NCBI GenBank assembly: GCA_003135055.1
Contig: PLDF01000500.1
Coordinates: 41,089 to 83,543, forward strand
Direction: 5' to 3'
From: Bryobacterales bacterium
GTDB taxonomy: Bacteria; Acidobacteriota; Terriglobia; Bryobacterales; Bryobacteraceae
DNA: 42,455 nt
Under the pieces are notes generated by a model. It worked only from the letters and a program-made list of their open reading frames with translations. It made no database searches and had not been told where the DNA came from. The position numbers were made by a program, and so were the translations under genes. This document shows, piece by piece, positions 24,002 through 33,498 of this stretch. Position 1 is the first letter of the stretch, and every line of letters starts with the position of its first letter.

Positions 24002-24937
24002 TCACGGTCCCGTCAAAATAACCCGCAAACCGGCGCCGCGATACGCTTCCCGCAACGCCCCTTCCGCCGGCCCGCGCTTCGGCGCAATGCACCTAATTCC
24101 ATCCTCCAGTTCCACCAGCATCCGGAACCGCTCCAGCACCAGGCTGCTCCAGAACACGCCGCCGATGTAGGCCACTTCCACCGCATCTCCCGGTTTCCAG
24201 AGCTGGCTCCGTACCGACGCCGCCAGCATCGCCAGTTGCGCCGCCGCGTTGGTCAGAATCTCGATCGCCACTCGGTCGCCGGCCGCCGCCGTTGCGTCCA
24301 CCAGCGGCGCGAGCGTCGCAGTACGGTGGCGCGGCCAATCCGCCGTGTACATTCGATGCACCGCCTCATCGGCATTCGCCGACCCGGTCGCTTCGAGAAT
24401 GGCAGTCCGCAGCGCGGTCTCCGCTCCCCAACCTTCTTCCATACGCAGGGCCGCGCGCAGCGCCTGCCGGACAATATCGAACGCGCCGCCTTCATCGCCG
24501 AAGACGTAACCCCATCCGCCGGCGCGCGCGCTGCGCCCTTCGCCATTGCGCCCGAAGGCAATCGACCCGGTACCCGCGATGGTGATAATCCCCTGCCCCG
24601 TTTCGGTGGCTCCGGCCAGCGCGATCACCGCGTCGTTGGTAACCATCAACCGGCCAACGCGCAAAATCGAACCCAAAATCGCTTCCTTATCTTCCGGGCC
24701 GCCGCTCATGCCGAAACACGCCGCTTCGAAGCGGATCGCCTCCACATCGAGCCCCCCCTGGCCACACGCCGCAGCCACGCTTGCGGTAACGGCGCGCTCC
24801 AGCTTGGCGCGACCTTCTTCAGCGCCCGCATGGTTGCACGGTCCGGCTTCACCCGTACCGAGAATGCGTCCGTTTTCGTCGCCAATCAGCGCCGTGGTAC
24901 CGGATTGGCCGCCATCCACTCCCAGGAAGTATGTCAT
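24002..24937 (-). CDS. BadF/BadG/BcrA/BcrD-type ATPase, N-acetylglucosamine-kinase-like
   Basis: 311 residues, ASKHA-fold sugar kinase. It begins MTYFLGVDGGQSGTTALIGD (phosphate-1 loop), has FEAACFGMSG, the central VTNDAVIALAG, GTGSIAFGRN (phosphate-2 region) and GGWGYVFGDEGGAFDI, all typical of the NAGK/BadF group. Likely role: phosphorylating GlcNAc or a related amino sugar during cell-wall or chitin recycling. ATG 24937 overlaps the TGA of the upstream glycosyltransferase gene (ATGA), so the two are co-translated. The longer open frame to 25147 runs inside that gene and is not used. Confidence 0.85.
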   Translation of the reverse strand: MTYFLGVDGGQSGTTALIGDENGRILGTGEAGPCNHAGAEEGRAKLERAVTASVAAACGQGGLDVEAIRFEAACFGMSGGPEDKEAILGSILRVGRLMVTNDAVIALAGATETGQGIITIAGTGSIAFGRNGEGRSARAGGWGYVFGDEGGAFDIVRQALRAALRMEEGWGAETALRTAILEATGSANADEAVHRMYTADWPRHRTATLAPLVDATAAAGDRVAIEILTNAAAQLAMLAASVRSQLWKPGDAVEVAYIGGVFWSSLVLERFRMLVELEDGIRCIAPKRGPAEGALREAYRGAGLRVILTGP

Positions 24938-27201
24938 TGCAGTTCGTAGAGCCTCGCTCCGTCCGACTGGCCAACTTCGCGCACGCCCCACAGCGCCGCG
25001 TTCCGGCGGAAATCGGCCGCCGCCATATCGGCGTCGAACAACAGCAGGTAACCGATGCCTCGCCGCTTCAACTCCTCCACGGCCGCGCGCCGCAGCTCGG
25101 GCGCATCGGCGTTCGAAATGTCCGGCTCCCCAGCCAGGGCCTTCCATTGCCCAGCCGGATCTTGCCCCATCAGCCGCAGGCGCATGCCCGGCTGGTTTGG
25201 AGCCGTTTCAATCAGCACCGAATCGGCCTCCTGTAGGGCGTTGAACTCCACCTCCACGTACATCCCAGGCCGCAGCTTATCGCCGCATTTCCAGAAGGTT
25301 ACGGAGTTATTATCGAAAGCGCTTTCAATTCCCCAAGGGGACGGGTTGGCCGTCGCCCGCCACCCGTTTCGTGGAATTGGCGCCGCTCCATCAAAGGCGC
25401 GCAACTCATGGATGCGCCACTCGCCGCGGCCGCTGGTGGTCTGCACCACGCGGATCGCGCGAAGCGGTTGCCCGGCGAACGTGAATCGCACCTGCAACGT
25501 AGGGCGCCAGGCGGCGGCGAACCCGGTCCACAAAGTTAGACCGTCATTGTGGTTGGCGGCCGATTCGTAATCGGTCAAGATGCGCCGCGAGGTGTAAGCC
25601 TCGGGAATCGCCTGATAGCTGAAAACGGTCGCGCCCGGCGCGCTGCTGCGCTCGATCATCTGGTCAATCCCGAAGTGCACCAGATGCGCCTGCAGGTAAT
25701 CTTGCGGCGGCTTCAGCCGTAGCGCCTCGCGAAACGGAACCTTCTTCTCCATCGCCCACACTCCGGGAGCCGCGTATTTCAGGACTAGTGGCGGCCAGGA
25801 GATCGCCGCGTGCAGCAGCGCCAATGCCAGCGCGGCCGTGCGGCCGAAAGCGCCGTTACCCAAAGCCAGCATCATGGCGAGAGCGACGAACGGCAGCGGC
25901 GCGATGAGGAACCGCGCGCCGATATTGCTAAAGTACGTGGCGCCGAAGACGGCGGCGGCCAGGAGCAATTGCCGGCCTTCGCGCCGCCGCAGCGAGAGCA
26001 GCGCAATCGGCGCCAAAAGGAAGACCGGACCCAGCACGCCGGCGAGTCGCCCGGATGTGGTCACCGCCCAGGGAATCATCCAGCGAGTGGGCAAGTCATA
26101 GGTTGCGAGGTCATGCCGGAATTCAATTTCAAATGAACTGGTTACGTATGGATTTGGAAAGATATGGTTGAAGAATGGCGAGAGCGGGTTCTGGACCCAA
26201 AGCCAGTTCTTGATCATCCACGGCATCACCATCACTGCCGCGCTGGCAGACACAATTGCCCAGCGAGAGACCCAAGCGCTCGAAGCGGCTTGGGACACCG
26301 CAGGCCATGGGCCCGCGCCACGGCGGCTCTTCCACGCTACGAATCCGATGGCGTACAGCACTCCCAAACAGGCGGTGTATTTCACGGCATAGCCGAAACC
26401 GGCGACCAGGCCAACCAGAATCAGCAGGCGCGTGGACCGTTCCGCGTCCCAAAGTTGCAGCAGGTAGAACAAGGTGAACGCAACGCACGCCAGGGCCGCA
26501 TCGTTATAGGCGCTGGTGGCGTCGATTCCCACTACCGGGCTGGCGAAGACCAGGAGCGCCGCGCACATGCCGCGCAGGGGGAATCCGGCGCGGCGGGAAT
26601 ACGCGATCATCTGCCAGACCAGCGCGACCAGGAACGCGAAATGGACCATCGCCGCCGCCGAATGCTTCCCGAAGGCGAACGCAAACAGGAACAGCATTTC
26701 GGCGCCTTCGGAGAGACTGGCGTAGATATTCCAGGTGATCGGGTGGAAGCCGTGCTCGCGGAAATATCGCGCAACGAAGCCAAGGTGGTAACCCGCTCCA
26801 TCGGGGCTGGCCTCCGGGGACATCGAGTTAAAGAAATACAGCAGGAAATAGATGGCAAATATAAGAACTAACAGATAGTTGCCAGAACGCGATGGCTTCT
26901 GGAAACGGGGCTTGGACTGCCCGATCCAAACACAGACTGCCCCCGCTCCCAGAATTGCGAAAACCAGCGGGTACGCCAACCGGATACAGCAGAGGAAGAA
27001 GACGGCGAGGTTGAGAATTGCCGCTCCGGCGACGAACCGGACCGGCCAATCCTTTGCGGACTTGCCGCAAACCAGACTCCCCAGCGCCAGCGAAACCAGG
27101 ACGGTGAAACCGGCGCCGAACCAGACCGAGAGCGCTTCGAGCGCGCCGCCGCTTTGAATCCATCGCCACACGAAGTGACGATTGTAGCAGCGGCTGAACA
27201 C
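24934..27201 (-). CDS. GT-C-type integral membrane glycosyltransferase with discoidin-like C-terminal domain
   Basis: 755 residues. The first 480 or so contain about ten hydrophobic helices with a short periplasmic loop SPEASPDGAGYHLGFVARYF after the third or so, where GT-C enzymes (ArnT/PMT-like) keep an acidic catalytic residue. The C-terminal 250 residues are soluble; GWRATANPSPWGIESAFDNN, VTFWKCGDKLRPGMYVEVEF is the pattern of an F5/8 type C (discoidin) carbohydrate-binding fold. It probably transfers a sugar from a polyprenyl-phosphate donor outside the membrane. Start GTG 27201 lies in the T-rich tail of the terminator at 27208-27233 and has no ribosome site; GTG 27171 is an alternative. 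A 23-nt dispersed repeat (26299-26321) encodes GAGPWPA in a loop between helices. Confidence 0.72.
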   Translation of the reverse strand: MFSRCYNRHFVWRWIQSGGALEALSVWFGAGFTVLVSLALGSLVCGKSAKDWPVRFVAGAAILNLAVFFLCCIRLAYPLVFAILGAGAVCVWIGQSKPRFQKPSRSGNYLLVLIFAIYFLLYFFNSMSPEASPDGAGYHLGFVARYFREHGFHPITWNIYASLSEGAEMLFLFAFAFGKHSAAAMVHFAFLVALVWQMIAYSRRAGFPLRGMCAALLVFASPVVGIDATSAYNDAALACVAFTLFYLLQLWDAERSTRLLILVGLVAGFGYAVKYTACLGVLYAIGFVAWKSRRGAGPWPAVSQAASSAWVSRWAIVSASAAVMVMPWMIKNWLWVQNPLSPFFNHIFPNPYVTSSFEIEFRHDLATYDLPTRWMIPWAVTTSGRLAGVLGPVFLLAPIALLSLRRREGRQLLLAAAVFGATYFSNIGARFLIAPLPFVALAMMLALGNGAFGRTAALALALLHAAISWPPLVLKYAAPGVWAMEKKVPFREALRLKPPQDYLQAHLVHFGIDQMIERSSAPGATVFSYQAIPEAYTSRRILTDYESAANHNDGLTLWTGFAAAWRPTLQVRFTFAGQPLRAIRVVQTTSGRGEWRIHELRAFDGAAPIPRNGWRATANPSPWGIESAFDNNSVTFWKCGDKLRPGMYVEVEFNALQEADSVLIETAPNQPGMRLRLMGQDPAGQWKALAGEPDISNADAPELRRAAVEELKRRGIGYLLLFDADMAAADFRRNAALWGVREVGQSDGARLYELQ
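26299..26321. repeat. Intragenic copy of a 23-nt repeat (family D)
   Basis: Identical over 23 nt to 9049-9071 and in the same reading frame relative to the minus-strand gene, so both proteins contain GAGPWPA. Here it falls between two predicted helices of the glycosyltransferase. Confidence 0.7.
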
Positions 27202-27207
27202 AAGAAA

Positions 27208-27233
27208 GGCGGCTGGTTGTCAAGCCAGCCGCC
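27208..27233 (-). terminator. Intrinsic terminator after the BON gene
   Basis: GGCGGCTGG and CCAGCCGCC form a perfect 9-bp stem with an 8-nt loop. On the minus strand it is followed by TTTCTTGTG, a T-rich tail. It lies 24 nt past the BON-gene stop and stops transcription before the glycosyltransferase gene. Confidence 0.75.
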
Positions 27234-27257
27234 CGAAGTGGTGGGATGACTGGGGGT

Positions 27258-27824
27258 TCAACTCTTCTTAGCCGGATGCTCCACTTGCAGGTTGTTGACG
27301 ATGGGACCAAAACTCAAACCGGCTCCGGATGCGCGGACGCCGGCCAGATTCTTTTCGAAATCGTTGGCGACGACCCCAGCCAGCGTGACGTGGCCGTTAT
27401 CCACAATGATATGGATCGCCGGAACGGGCTCGGTGGCGTAAGTGCGGAACACGGGGTCGCGGAAGAGCGCAGCCGCAACCTGGCGGCGCAGCAGATTGTC
27501 GTTCGGCGAGAGCGGCAGCACTTCGATGTTGCCGGTCACGCTGGTTACGCCCGGCAGCTTGGCGACAATGTGCTCCATGTCGGACTTCTTGAACGGCTGC
27601 GTCACCGCGCCCATCAACTCCACCTGTCCGTTGGTGACGCGGAAATCGAGATAGTCCCACAGCGTATAGCGGGGATACATTCGGATTTCATGCAGCACGC
27701 TCTTGGCGATCTCAGTGTCGGTTTTCGGCAAAGCGGGGTTGGTTTTGTCGGCGGCGCCCGCAAGCGACGCAAAGGACGCCAAGGCGCCCGCCATCAGGAA
27801 CTTTCGAAGGAGCCTGGATTTCAT
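27258..27824 (-). CDS. Exported protein with two BON domains
   Basis: 188 residues. Signal peptide (KFLMAGALASFASLAGA, cleavage before ADK). Two BON (OsmY-like) domains: about 35-105 (IAKSVLHEIRMYP, LDFRVTNGQVELMGAV, LPGVTSVTGNIEVLP) and about 110-182 (NLLRRQVAAALFRDP, IHIIVDNGHVTLAGVV, LQVEHP). BON domains bind phospholipid surfaces and are common in periplasmic envelope-stress proteins. ATG 27824 has GGTGGAGG upstream. Single-gene unit ended by the terminator at 27208-27233. Confidence 0.9.
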   Translation of the reverse strand: MKSRLLRKFLMAGALASFASLAGAADKTNPALPKTDTEIAKSVLHEIRMYPRYTLWDYLDFRVTNGQVELMGAVTQPFKKSDMEHIVAKLPGVTSVTGNIEVLPLSPNDNLLRRQVAAALFRDPVFRTYATEPVPAIHIIVDNGHVTLAGVVANDFEKNLAGVRASGAGLSFGPIVNNLQVEHPAKKS

Positions 27825-27947
27825 CTATGCGAACCTCCACCTATATGAACGCGGTGGACGCGCGGCGCGGATTTAAGGTTTTGTAAAGAGATTGCAAAGA
27901 GGATCGGGCGCCGCGCGGCTGCGAAATATGCCACGACAGCAAAAGAT

Positions 27948-27994
27948 GCGTTCACACGATTGTGAACGCTGCACGCAAGAGTGCGCGCGCCACG
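27948..27994. repeat. Family C palindrome with adjoining conserved block
   Basis: GCGTTCACA-CGAT-TGTGAACGC (27948-27969) is a perfect 9-bp inverted repeat, followed by GCACGCAAGAGTGCGCGC. Related copies lie at 5713-5850 and 42236-42276. The surrounding intergenic region 27825-28244 (420 nt) contains no supportable gene. Confidence 0.65.
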
Positions 27995-28244
27995 TGCATC
28001 GAGTTTTGGAAGAGGAGGTTCCACCGGAGCGGGCGATGAGCGATTTCGAAGAGTATTCCAGCCGCCGTCCGAATCGGATGAGGCCGGATGAATCGAACCG
28101 CAAGCGATTGGCGCGCCACGGCAGCACACGATGGCTGTGGAATGGAAACCAGGGCGGTGCGATGTCGGTGTTCGAGTCTCACGAGTCCGCCAGCTCCGCC
28201 GCCGCGCTTGTGTCTTGGTATCCAAAACTGGTAAAACAGGGGCC

Positions 28245-29368
28245 GTGCAGAGTACGAATCACAGCCGGTACATGGTGAAATCGCTGGTGCATGCCTCGCG
28301 CGTGCTCGAGGCGTTCCAATCGGCGGGCGACGTGCTTCGCCTGCGCGACGTGGTTACGCGCACCGGATACAACAAGGGCATGTGTTTCCGCCGCTCTACA
28401 CGCTGCACCAGTGCGGGTTCCTCGATAAAGTGGGCGAGAACCATTACCGCCTGGCGTCGGAGATGCGCCGCCGGCGGCTCTACCGCATTGGCTATGCGGC
28501 GCAGGGGCAGGACACCTCCTTCGACAGTGATGTGCGCACCAGCCTGGTTCGCGCAGCGGAACGCGAGCACATCGAGCTGCTGGTGGTGGATAACCGCTAT
28601 CAGCCGAAAATCGCGCTGCGCACCGCCGATTACCTGATCAAGGAGCAGGTGGACCTGGTGATCGAGTTTCAGACCGACGAGCTGATCGCCCCCGCTATCG
28701 GTTCAAAGTACATGCAGGCCGACATTCCCTTCATCGCTATCGATATTCCCCACCCTGGCGGAACCTATTGCGGCGCCAACAACTACCAGGCGGGATTGTT
28801 GGGCGGCCACTATCTGGGCCGCTGGGCGAAGCGGTCCTGGTACGGCGAAGTGGACGAGGTTCTGCTGATCGAGCTGCATCGCGCCGGCTCGCTGCCGAAG
28901 GCTCGCATTCGCGGCATGATAACCGGCATCGGCGAGGTGCTGCGACTCACCGAACGCTGCCGCACGGTATCGATCGATGGCGACGGGCAGTTCCAGACTT
29001 CGCTCGAGCGCGTGCGCAAACACCTGCGCGAATCGAAATCGAAGCGCATCCTGGTGGGCGCGGCCAACGATCCGACGGCGTTAGGCGCACTGCGCGCCTT
29101 CGAGGAAGCCGGCCGCGCCAACGAGTGCGCGATCGTCGGCAACAACGCCGAGCCTGAAGCGCGCGTGGAGCTGCGCACGGCCAACACGCGGCTGATTGCG
29201 TCGGTGGCGTTCTTTCCCGAGAAATACGGGGATGGGCTCATCCGGCTGGCGCTCGATATCCTGGGACGGAGGGCAGTGCCGCCGGCCGTGTTCACCGGGC
29301 ATCAGGTGATCACGCCGGAGAATGTGGATCATTTTTATCCCAACGATAGTTTGTCGATTTCGGCGTAA
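28245..29368 (+). pseudogene. IclR-type HTH fused to a periplasmic-binding-protein domain, one frameshift
   Basis: From GTG 28245 (AGGGG just upstream) the first frame gives MVKSLVHASRVLEAFQSAGD and LRLRDVVTRTGYNKGMCFR, an IclR-style winged helix. At about 28390 a single-base loss moves the reading to LYTLHQCGFLDKVGENHYRL, which completes that domain, and continues through a sugar-binding Peripla_BP fold (RIGYAAQGQDTSF, LLVVDNRYQPKIA, IPFIAIDIPHPGGTYCGANN, ILVGAANDPTALGAL, VFTGHQVITPENV) to TAA. Joined, it is about 373 residues: a regulator that binds DNA and senses a sugar, like LacI but with an IclR head. GTG 28382 could start a headless protein, but this seems unlikely. The frameshift may be a real mutation or a sequencing error. 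It converges on the TonB-dependent receptor gene. Confidence 0.75.
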
Positions 29369-29436
29369 CGGGGGCGGCGCGGCATTCTTGCCTGTCTCTC
29401 CAGCGCGCCGGCAGGCGCGGCCCCACTGTATCTATA

Positions 29437-29463
29437 TCGGGCGTCACGTCATTCGGCGCCCGA
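29437..29463. terminator. Possible bidirectional terminator hairpin
   Basis: TCGGGCG and CGCCCGA form a 7-bp stem with a 13-nt loop between the convergent regulator and TonB-dependent receptor genes. No clear T-tract is present on either side. Confidence 0.4.
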
Positions 29464-29475
29464 AACGCCGTTCGA

Positions 29476-32400
29476 TCAGAATTCGATGTTGGCTCGAATC
29501 TCGATGCGGCGCGCGGTAGTGACGAGGGTCGTCGATTGCGAGAAACTCAGGCTCTGCGCGGCCAAAGTGCCCAATGCGAACGCCGGGTGGTTGAAGACGT
29601 TCAGGAACTGGCCTTGCAGCGTCATGCGAAGCGACTCGCGAATCGGAATGCTTTTGTTGATCGACAGGTCGTCGTTGAACCAGTGCGGCCCGTAGACGTA
29701 AGGATTGGCGCCAAACACCCCGGGAGTGATGGTGGGAGTGTAGGCTTTGGCGGCGGCCACTCCGCCGTTGGCGGCAAGCAGGCTCGGGTTAATAGTGTCC
29801 ACCCAGGCGTTGCCGGTGCGGTAGACGCCGATGTTGTTCTGTATGGTTGCGGCGGTGACTCCCGGCGCAAAGTTGACTCCGCCGTCGCTTGCATTCACGG
29901 TCAGGTAGCCGCCGGTGATCTGCACCGGTGGGCCGGTTTGAATGATGAGAATGGTTCCTAACGTCCAACCGCCCACCACCTCGTTAGCCAGCTTGCTGCC
30001 GTTCAGGAATTTCTGACCTTTGCCGAACGGAAGGTCATACGTGCCGCTGGCGTGGAAAATCTGCCGGATGTCATAAGTGCTCGGCCGGTAGCTCAGCCGG
30101 AAATTCCGGTCGGTCTGGAAAGAGCCGCCCGCGTTCGCCTGATAACCGTTGACAGGGCCCTCAACCAGAGAATGCGAGAACGTATAGTTCATGTTGAACT
30201 GCATGCCGTGGTTCAGCCTTTGGCGAAACTCCACCTGCGCCGAGTTATAGTTGGAGCTGCCCATCGAATCCAGATAATTGAGGGAAGATCCCGCCGTGAA
30301 CGGATTCACTTCGAAGAAATTGATAGGGTAACTGGTGCCGGCGCCGCCCAGACCACGGGATGCGCAGGGAGAGAACTTCGCTCCGAACATATTGCAGATA
30401 TAGCTTTCGGTGCCTGCCAGCGAACGCGCTACCGACCCCGCCGCCCCGGTCTGCAATTGAGTGGTGAACTGATTATAGAGGGAGCCGCTGGTCGTGCCGA
30501 ACGCCGCCGCAAATATCGGGAGCGCGTTCTGGCCAGGCAAGCCATTGTTCGCAAATGAAGTTCCTTTTCCGTTGGCTTGGTTGATGGTCAGGTTGGCCTG
30601 AGCGTTTTCGAACTCCTGCAGGAAACCGTTGTTGGCGATATCCACTTCATTGAGATTTTCGCTGAACCAGGTATGCAGGGCCAGGTTGCCTACATATCTC
30701 ACTTCGAGCGCGCTGCCGCTGCCTAACTGCCGCTGAATGCCGAAATTCCGCTGCTCCACATAAGGTTGCTTGATGTTCGGATTCATGGCGAAGAACGAAG
30801 AGTTGAAAGTCAGGGTCGATTCAGGCAGCGTCGGCGCCCAAGTGGTGGGAAATAGCGAGTAAGGCGGCAGCGCCTGGCCCAGCTTCAGCGATCCGGGCTG
30901 GAAGGTTCCCACCGCCCCGCTTGTATCCGCCGTCAAGCTGCCTTGCTGGAAGAAGAAGGAGCCTGAGTTGGAGGCGAACGCCCAGAAGTTCTGCGCGCCT
31001 TCCTGGTAGCTTCGCAGCGAGTAACCGGTACGGATGACAGTCTTGCCCGAGGGCAGAATCTTCCCCAGGATGCCCTCGAAGTGCGGGCTCCAGGCGAGCG
31101 CGATGGCCGGCGACGGATTCACCCATGAGGTGTTATAAGCGTGAGACTTGGCGGTGAAACTCGGGTTCTGCACGCCGCCCAGATTACCCGGTTGGAAAAT
31201 GGCGCCAACCGGAGTCGGTCCCCAGAAATCGCCCACCGTCGTTGGGCTGCTATAAGCTCCATTGACGTCGTGATCGTCGCCCACGATGTCCCAGCGAAGG
31301 CCAAGATTCAAAGTCAGATTCGAAGTCAGCCGCCACTTGTCCTGCACGAACATGTTACCGGCTTGCATCGATTCGTCGAGGTTGTAGGAGCCGAACGGCT
31401 GGTACTGTCCGGTAGCCGCATCGAGAGGCCGGCCGCCGCCGCCGATACTCACTCCCGAGACTCTTCCCGTCAGGGTCGCATAAAGGCCTTCGGCGCTCGA
31501 TTGCTGCGAAGTAGTCAGGCCGGCGGCGCCCAGGGCGGAAGTGAAGGGGGAAAGAATCGGATCGTTGCTGGTGATGCCAAGACTGGTAATAGGATATCCG
31601 CCGGGACCGTTCCAATAGTGATCCTGCTCGTGGAACCACCCGCCGCCAAAAGTAAACGAGTGATTCCCCTTTTGCCAGTTCAGGCTGTCCGTCCAGCTGA
31701 ACAGCGGGTAATACGAGGAAATCGGCTGCCGGGGATAGATGCTGCTGTTATATACGCTGGTTCCATAAGCCCAGGCTTGCGGAAACACCGTCGCGAGATT
31801 GATGCCTTCGTTCTCGGGGTCGAACACGCTGTACTGATACATGAACCCGGTATGAAACTGGTTGATCAGCGTGGGGCGAATCGTCCAGTCCATGCCAAAG
31901 CCCGCGATCTTGTCGTTGCTGTTGCTGCTGGTAAGATCCGTGGTGTCGATCCCGCCCGGGAACACCGCCGCGTTGGCGCCGGGATAATTCGTCTTGGTCT
32001 GCGAGTAAGACAGATTGATGTGAATCGCGTCGCTTAGGTTGTAGTCGAAACGCATGGCCGGATAGTAGATGGTCCTCTTGGCCGCGTATTGCCAGTTCAG
32101 AGTGGAGATGTTGGGATCTGAAGTCGGCGACAACACGCCGTCGCCCAATATGCCATTGATCGCGGACAATTGGCTGCCGACAGCGGAGTTGACCGTGGAG
32201 GCGCCCCCGGCTCCCGCGCCGATTTGCAACACGTTCACGCCCTGGATGCTGCCATTGGTGGCCTTGTATTGGAAGGTCCCCGCCTGCGCCGTGGCGCTGA
32301 GCACCGATGCGCTGGCGCTGATGTTCGATGGCTGAATGGATTGTCCCCAGGTACCGAAGAAGAACAGCTTGTTCTTCTTGATCGGTCCGCCGATGCTGCC

Positions 32401-33312
32401 GCCGAAGTCGTTCAGCTTGACGATATTCCGGGGCAGCGTCCGGGCGTTGTTCAACCAGGAATTGGCGTTCAGATCGGTATTCTGGAAATCCTCGAACAAG
32501 CGGCCATGAAAGGCATTCGCGCCGCGGCGCGTTACGATGCTGATCTTCATCGCGGCCGTGCCGTTTCCGCTGAGATCGAGCTGCGCGGTAGAGACAGTCA
32601 TCTCCGCGACGTCTTCAATGCGCGGAGTCACCACCGAGGTGCCATAAGTGAAGCCGCCGCTGCGGAAGCGGTTGCTGATAGCCGGCGTACCGTCGAAATC
32701 CGCGCCGCCGATGGCGCCGCCGGGCATATTGTCAAACGTGCCGGCGGTGTTGATTCCCCCGGTGCCTACCCCGGTGGTCGCCCAGCCCGGAATCAGGAAT
32801 GCCAGGCTGAACATGCTGCGGCCCTGCAACGGCAGATTCACCACCTGCTTCGTATCGATGGTGTCCGACAAGACATTCGAATCGGTTTCCACCAGAGGCG
32901 ATTCGCCCAGCACGGTTACCGTCTGTTGAGTGGTGCCCACCTTGAGCTTGGCGCTGATGGATGTAGTTCGTCCCGTTTCCACCTGGATAGCCTGGAAGAG
33001 TGAGCTGTCGAAACCGTCCTTGCTGACCGTCAGTTCGTAGTTGCCATAGGCCAGGTTTGGGAAGGTGTAAGTTCCATTCTGCTGCGTCTGCGCTTTGCGG
33101 ATGATATTGGTGGAAGTGTCTTTCAGCGTCAAGTTCGCGCCCGGAACGCCCGCTCCCGAGGGGTCGGTGGCTGCAATGCTGATGGACCCGCCGGTTTCGG
33201 ACTGGGCCCACGCGGCCAGACTCATGAAACTCAATGCGAAGATCGCGATCGCGAAACCCTTCGCTCCCATTAACCGTGCGCTCGCGGCACGTCGCAGATC
33301 TAGAAGGTGCAT
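29476..33312 (-). CDS. Oar-like TonB-dependent receptor with carboxypeptidase-regulatory domain
   Basis: 1278 residues from ATG 33312 (AAAGGGG 7 nt upstream). Signal peptide (AIAIFALSFMSLAAWAQ), then a CarboxypepD_reg/CNA-B-like domain (SISIAATDPSGAGVPGANLT to KLKVGTTQQTVTV), a plug domain (about 120-240, with VNLPLQGRSMFSLAFLIPG), and a long 22-strand-type barrel ending ARRIEIRANIEF. This is the large Acidobacteria/Myxococcota Oar family that imports or displays bulky carbohydrates or proteins across the outer membrane using TonB. It is transcribed away from the LacI gene; two operator-like sites lie 47 and 91 nt upstream of its start, so LacI-family control is likely. The longer open frame to 33600 is upstream non-coding sequence. 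No lesions seen. Confidence 0.92.
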   Translation of the reverse strand: MHLLDLRRAASARLMGAKGFAIAIFALSFMSLAAWAQSETGGSISIAATDPSGAGVPGANLTLKDTSTNIIRKAQTQQNGTYTFPNLAYGNYELTVSKDGFDSSLFQAIQVETGRTTSISAKLKVGTTQQTVTVLGESPLVETDSNVLSDTIDTKQVVNLPLQGRSMFSLAFLIPGWATTGVGTGGINTAGTFDNMPGGAIGGADFDGTPAISNRFRSGGFTYGTSVVTPRIEDVAEMTVSTAQLDLSGNGTAAMKISIVTRRGANAFHGRLFEDFQNTDLNANSWLNNARTLPRNIVKLNDFGGSIGGPIKKNKLFFFGTWGQSIQPSNISASASVLSATAQAGTFQYKATNGSIQGVNVLQIGAGAGGASTVNSAVGSQLSAINGILGDGVLSPTSDPNISTLNWQYAAKRTIYYPAMRFDYNLSDAIHINLSYSQTKTNYPGANAAVFPGGIDTTDLTSSNSNDKIAGFGMDWTIRPTLINQFHTGFMYQYSVFDPENEGINLATVFPQAWAYGTSVYNSSIYPRQPISSYYPLFSWTDSLNWQKGNHSFTFGGGWFHEQDHYWNGPGGYPITSLGITSNDPILSPFTSALGAAGLTTSQQSSAEGLYATLTGRVSGVSIGGGGRPLDAATGQYQPFGSYNLDESMQAGNMFVQDKWRLTSNLTLNLGLRWDIVGDDHDVNGAYSSPTTVGDFWGPTPVGAIFQPGNLGGVQNPSFTAKSHAYNTSWVNPSPAIALAWSPHFEGILGKILPSGKTVIRTGYSLRSYQEGAQNFWAFASNSGSFFFQQGSLTADTSGAVGTFQPGSLKLGQALPPYSLFPTTWAPTLPESTLTFNSSFFAMNPNIKQPYVEQRNFGIQRQLGSGSALEVRYVGNLALHTWFSENLNEVDIANNGFLQEFENAQANLTINQANGKGTSFANNGLPGQNALPIFAAAFGTTSGSLYNQFTTQLQTGAAGSVARSLAGTESYICNMFGAKFSPCASRGLGGAGTSYPINFFEVNPFTAGSSLNYLDSMGSSNYNSAQVEFRQRLNHGMQFNMNYTFSHSLVEGPVNGYQANAGGSFQTDRNFRLSYRPSTYDIRQIFHASGTYDLPFGKGQKFLNGSKLANEVVGGWTLGTILIIQTGPPVQITGGYLTVNASDGGVNFAPGVTAATIQNNIGVYRTGNAWVDTINPSLLAANGGVAAAKAYTPTITPGVFGANPYVYGPHWFNDDLSINKSIPIRESLRMTLQGQFLNVFNHPAFALGTLAAQSLSFSQSTTLVTTARRIEIRANIEF

Positions 33313-33358
33313 TCTCAAACCCCTTTCGAAGTACGGCCAATTTTTTTCGCGGACGCAG

Positions 33359-33372
33359 GTTAATCGCTTAAC
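33359..33372. promoter_or_regulatory. LacI-family operator, proximal to the receptor gene
   Basis: GTTAATCGCTTAAC is a palindrome with the LacI/CcpA-type core AANCGNTT, 47 nt upstream of the receptor start codon. Confidence 0.6.
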
Positions 33373-33402
33373 GCCCCGCAAAAATCCCTGATATGCTGGA
33401 AG

Positions 33403-33416
33403 TGTAAGCGCTACCA
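33403..33416. promoter_or_regulatory. LacI-family operator, central
   Basis: TGTAAGCGCTACCA fits the LacI/CcpA consensus TGWNANCGNTNWCA at all but one position. It lies 31 nt from the proximal site, about three helical turns. Confidence 0.6.
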
Positions 33417-33498
33417 GATTTAAAGTCAAGACCCATTTTTTTTGAGGCTTCGCCCGGTTCCCAACGGCCTGCCTCAAGTTAAACTCGGTTAACTGCCG

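Noticed and set aside
28170..28195. tRNA-like T-loop (TTCGAGT) with a following GTCCGCCA
   Set aside because: The flanking bases do not form a T-stem and no matching acceptor 5' strand or anticodon arm is found upstream.
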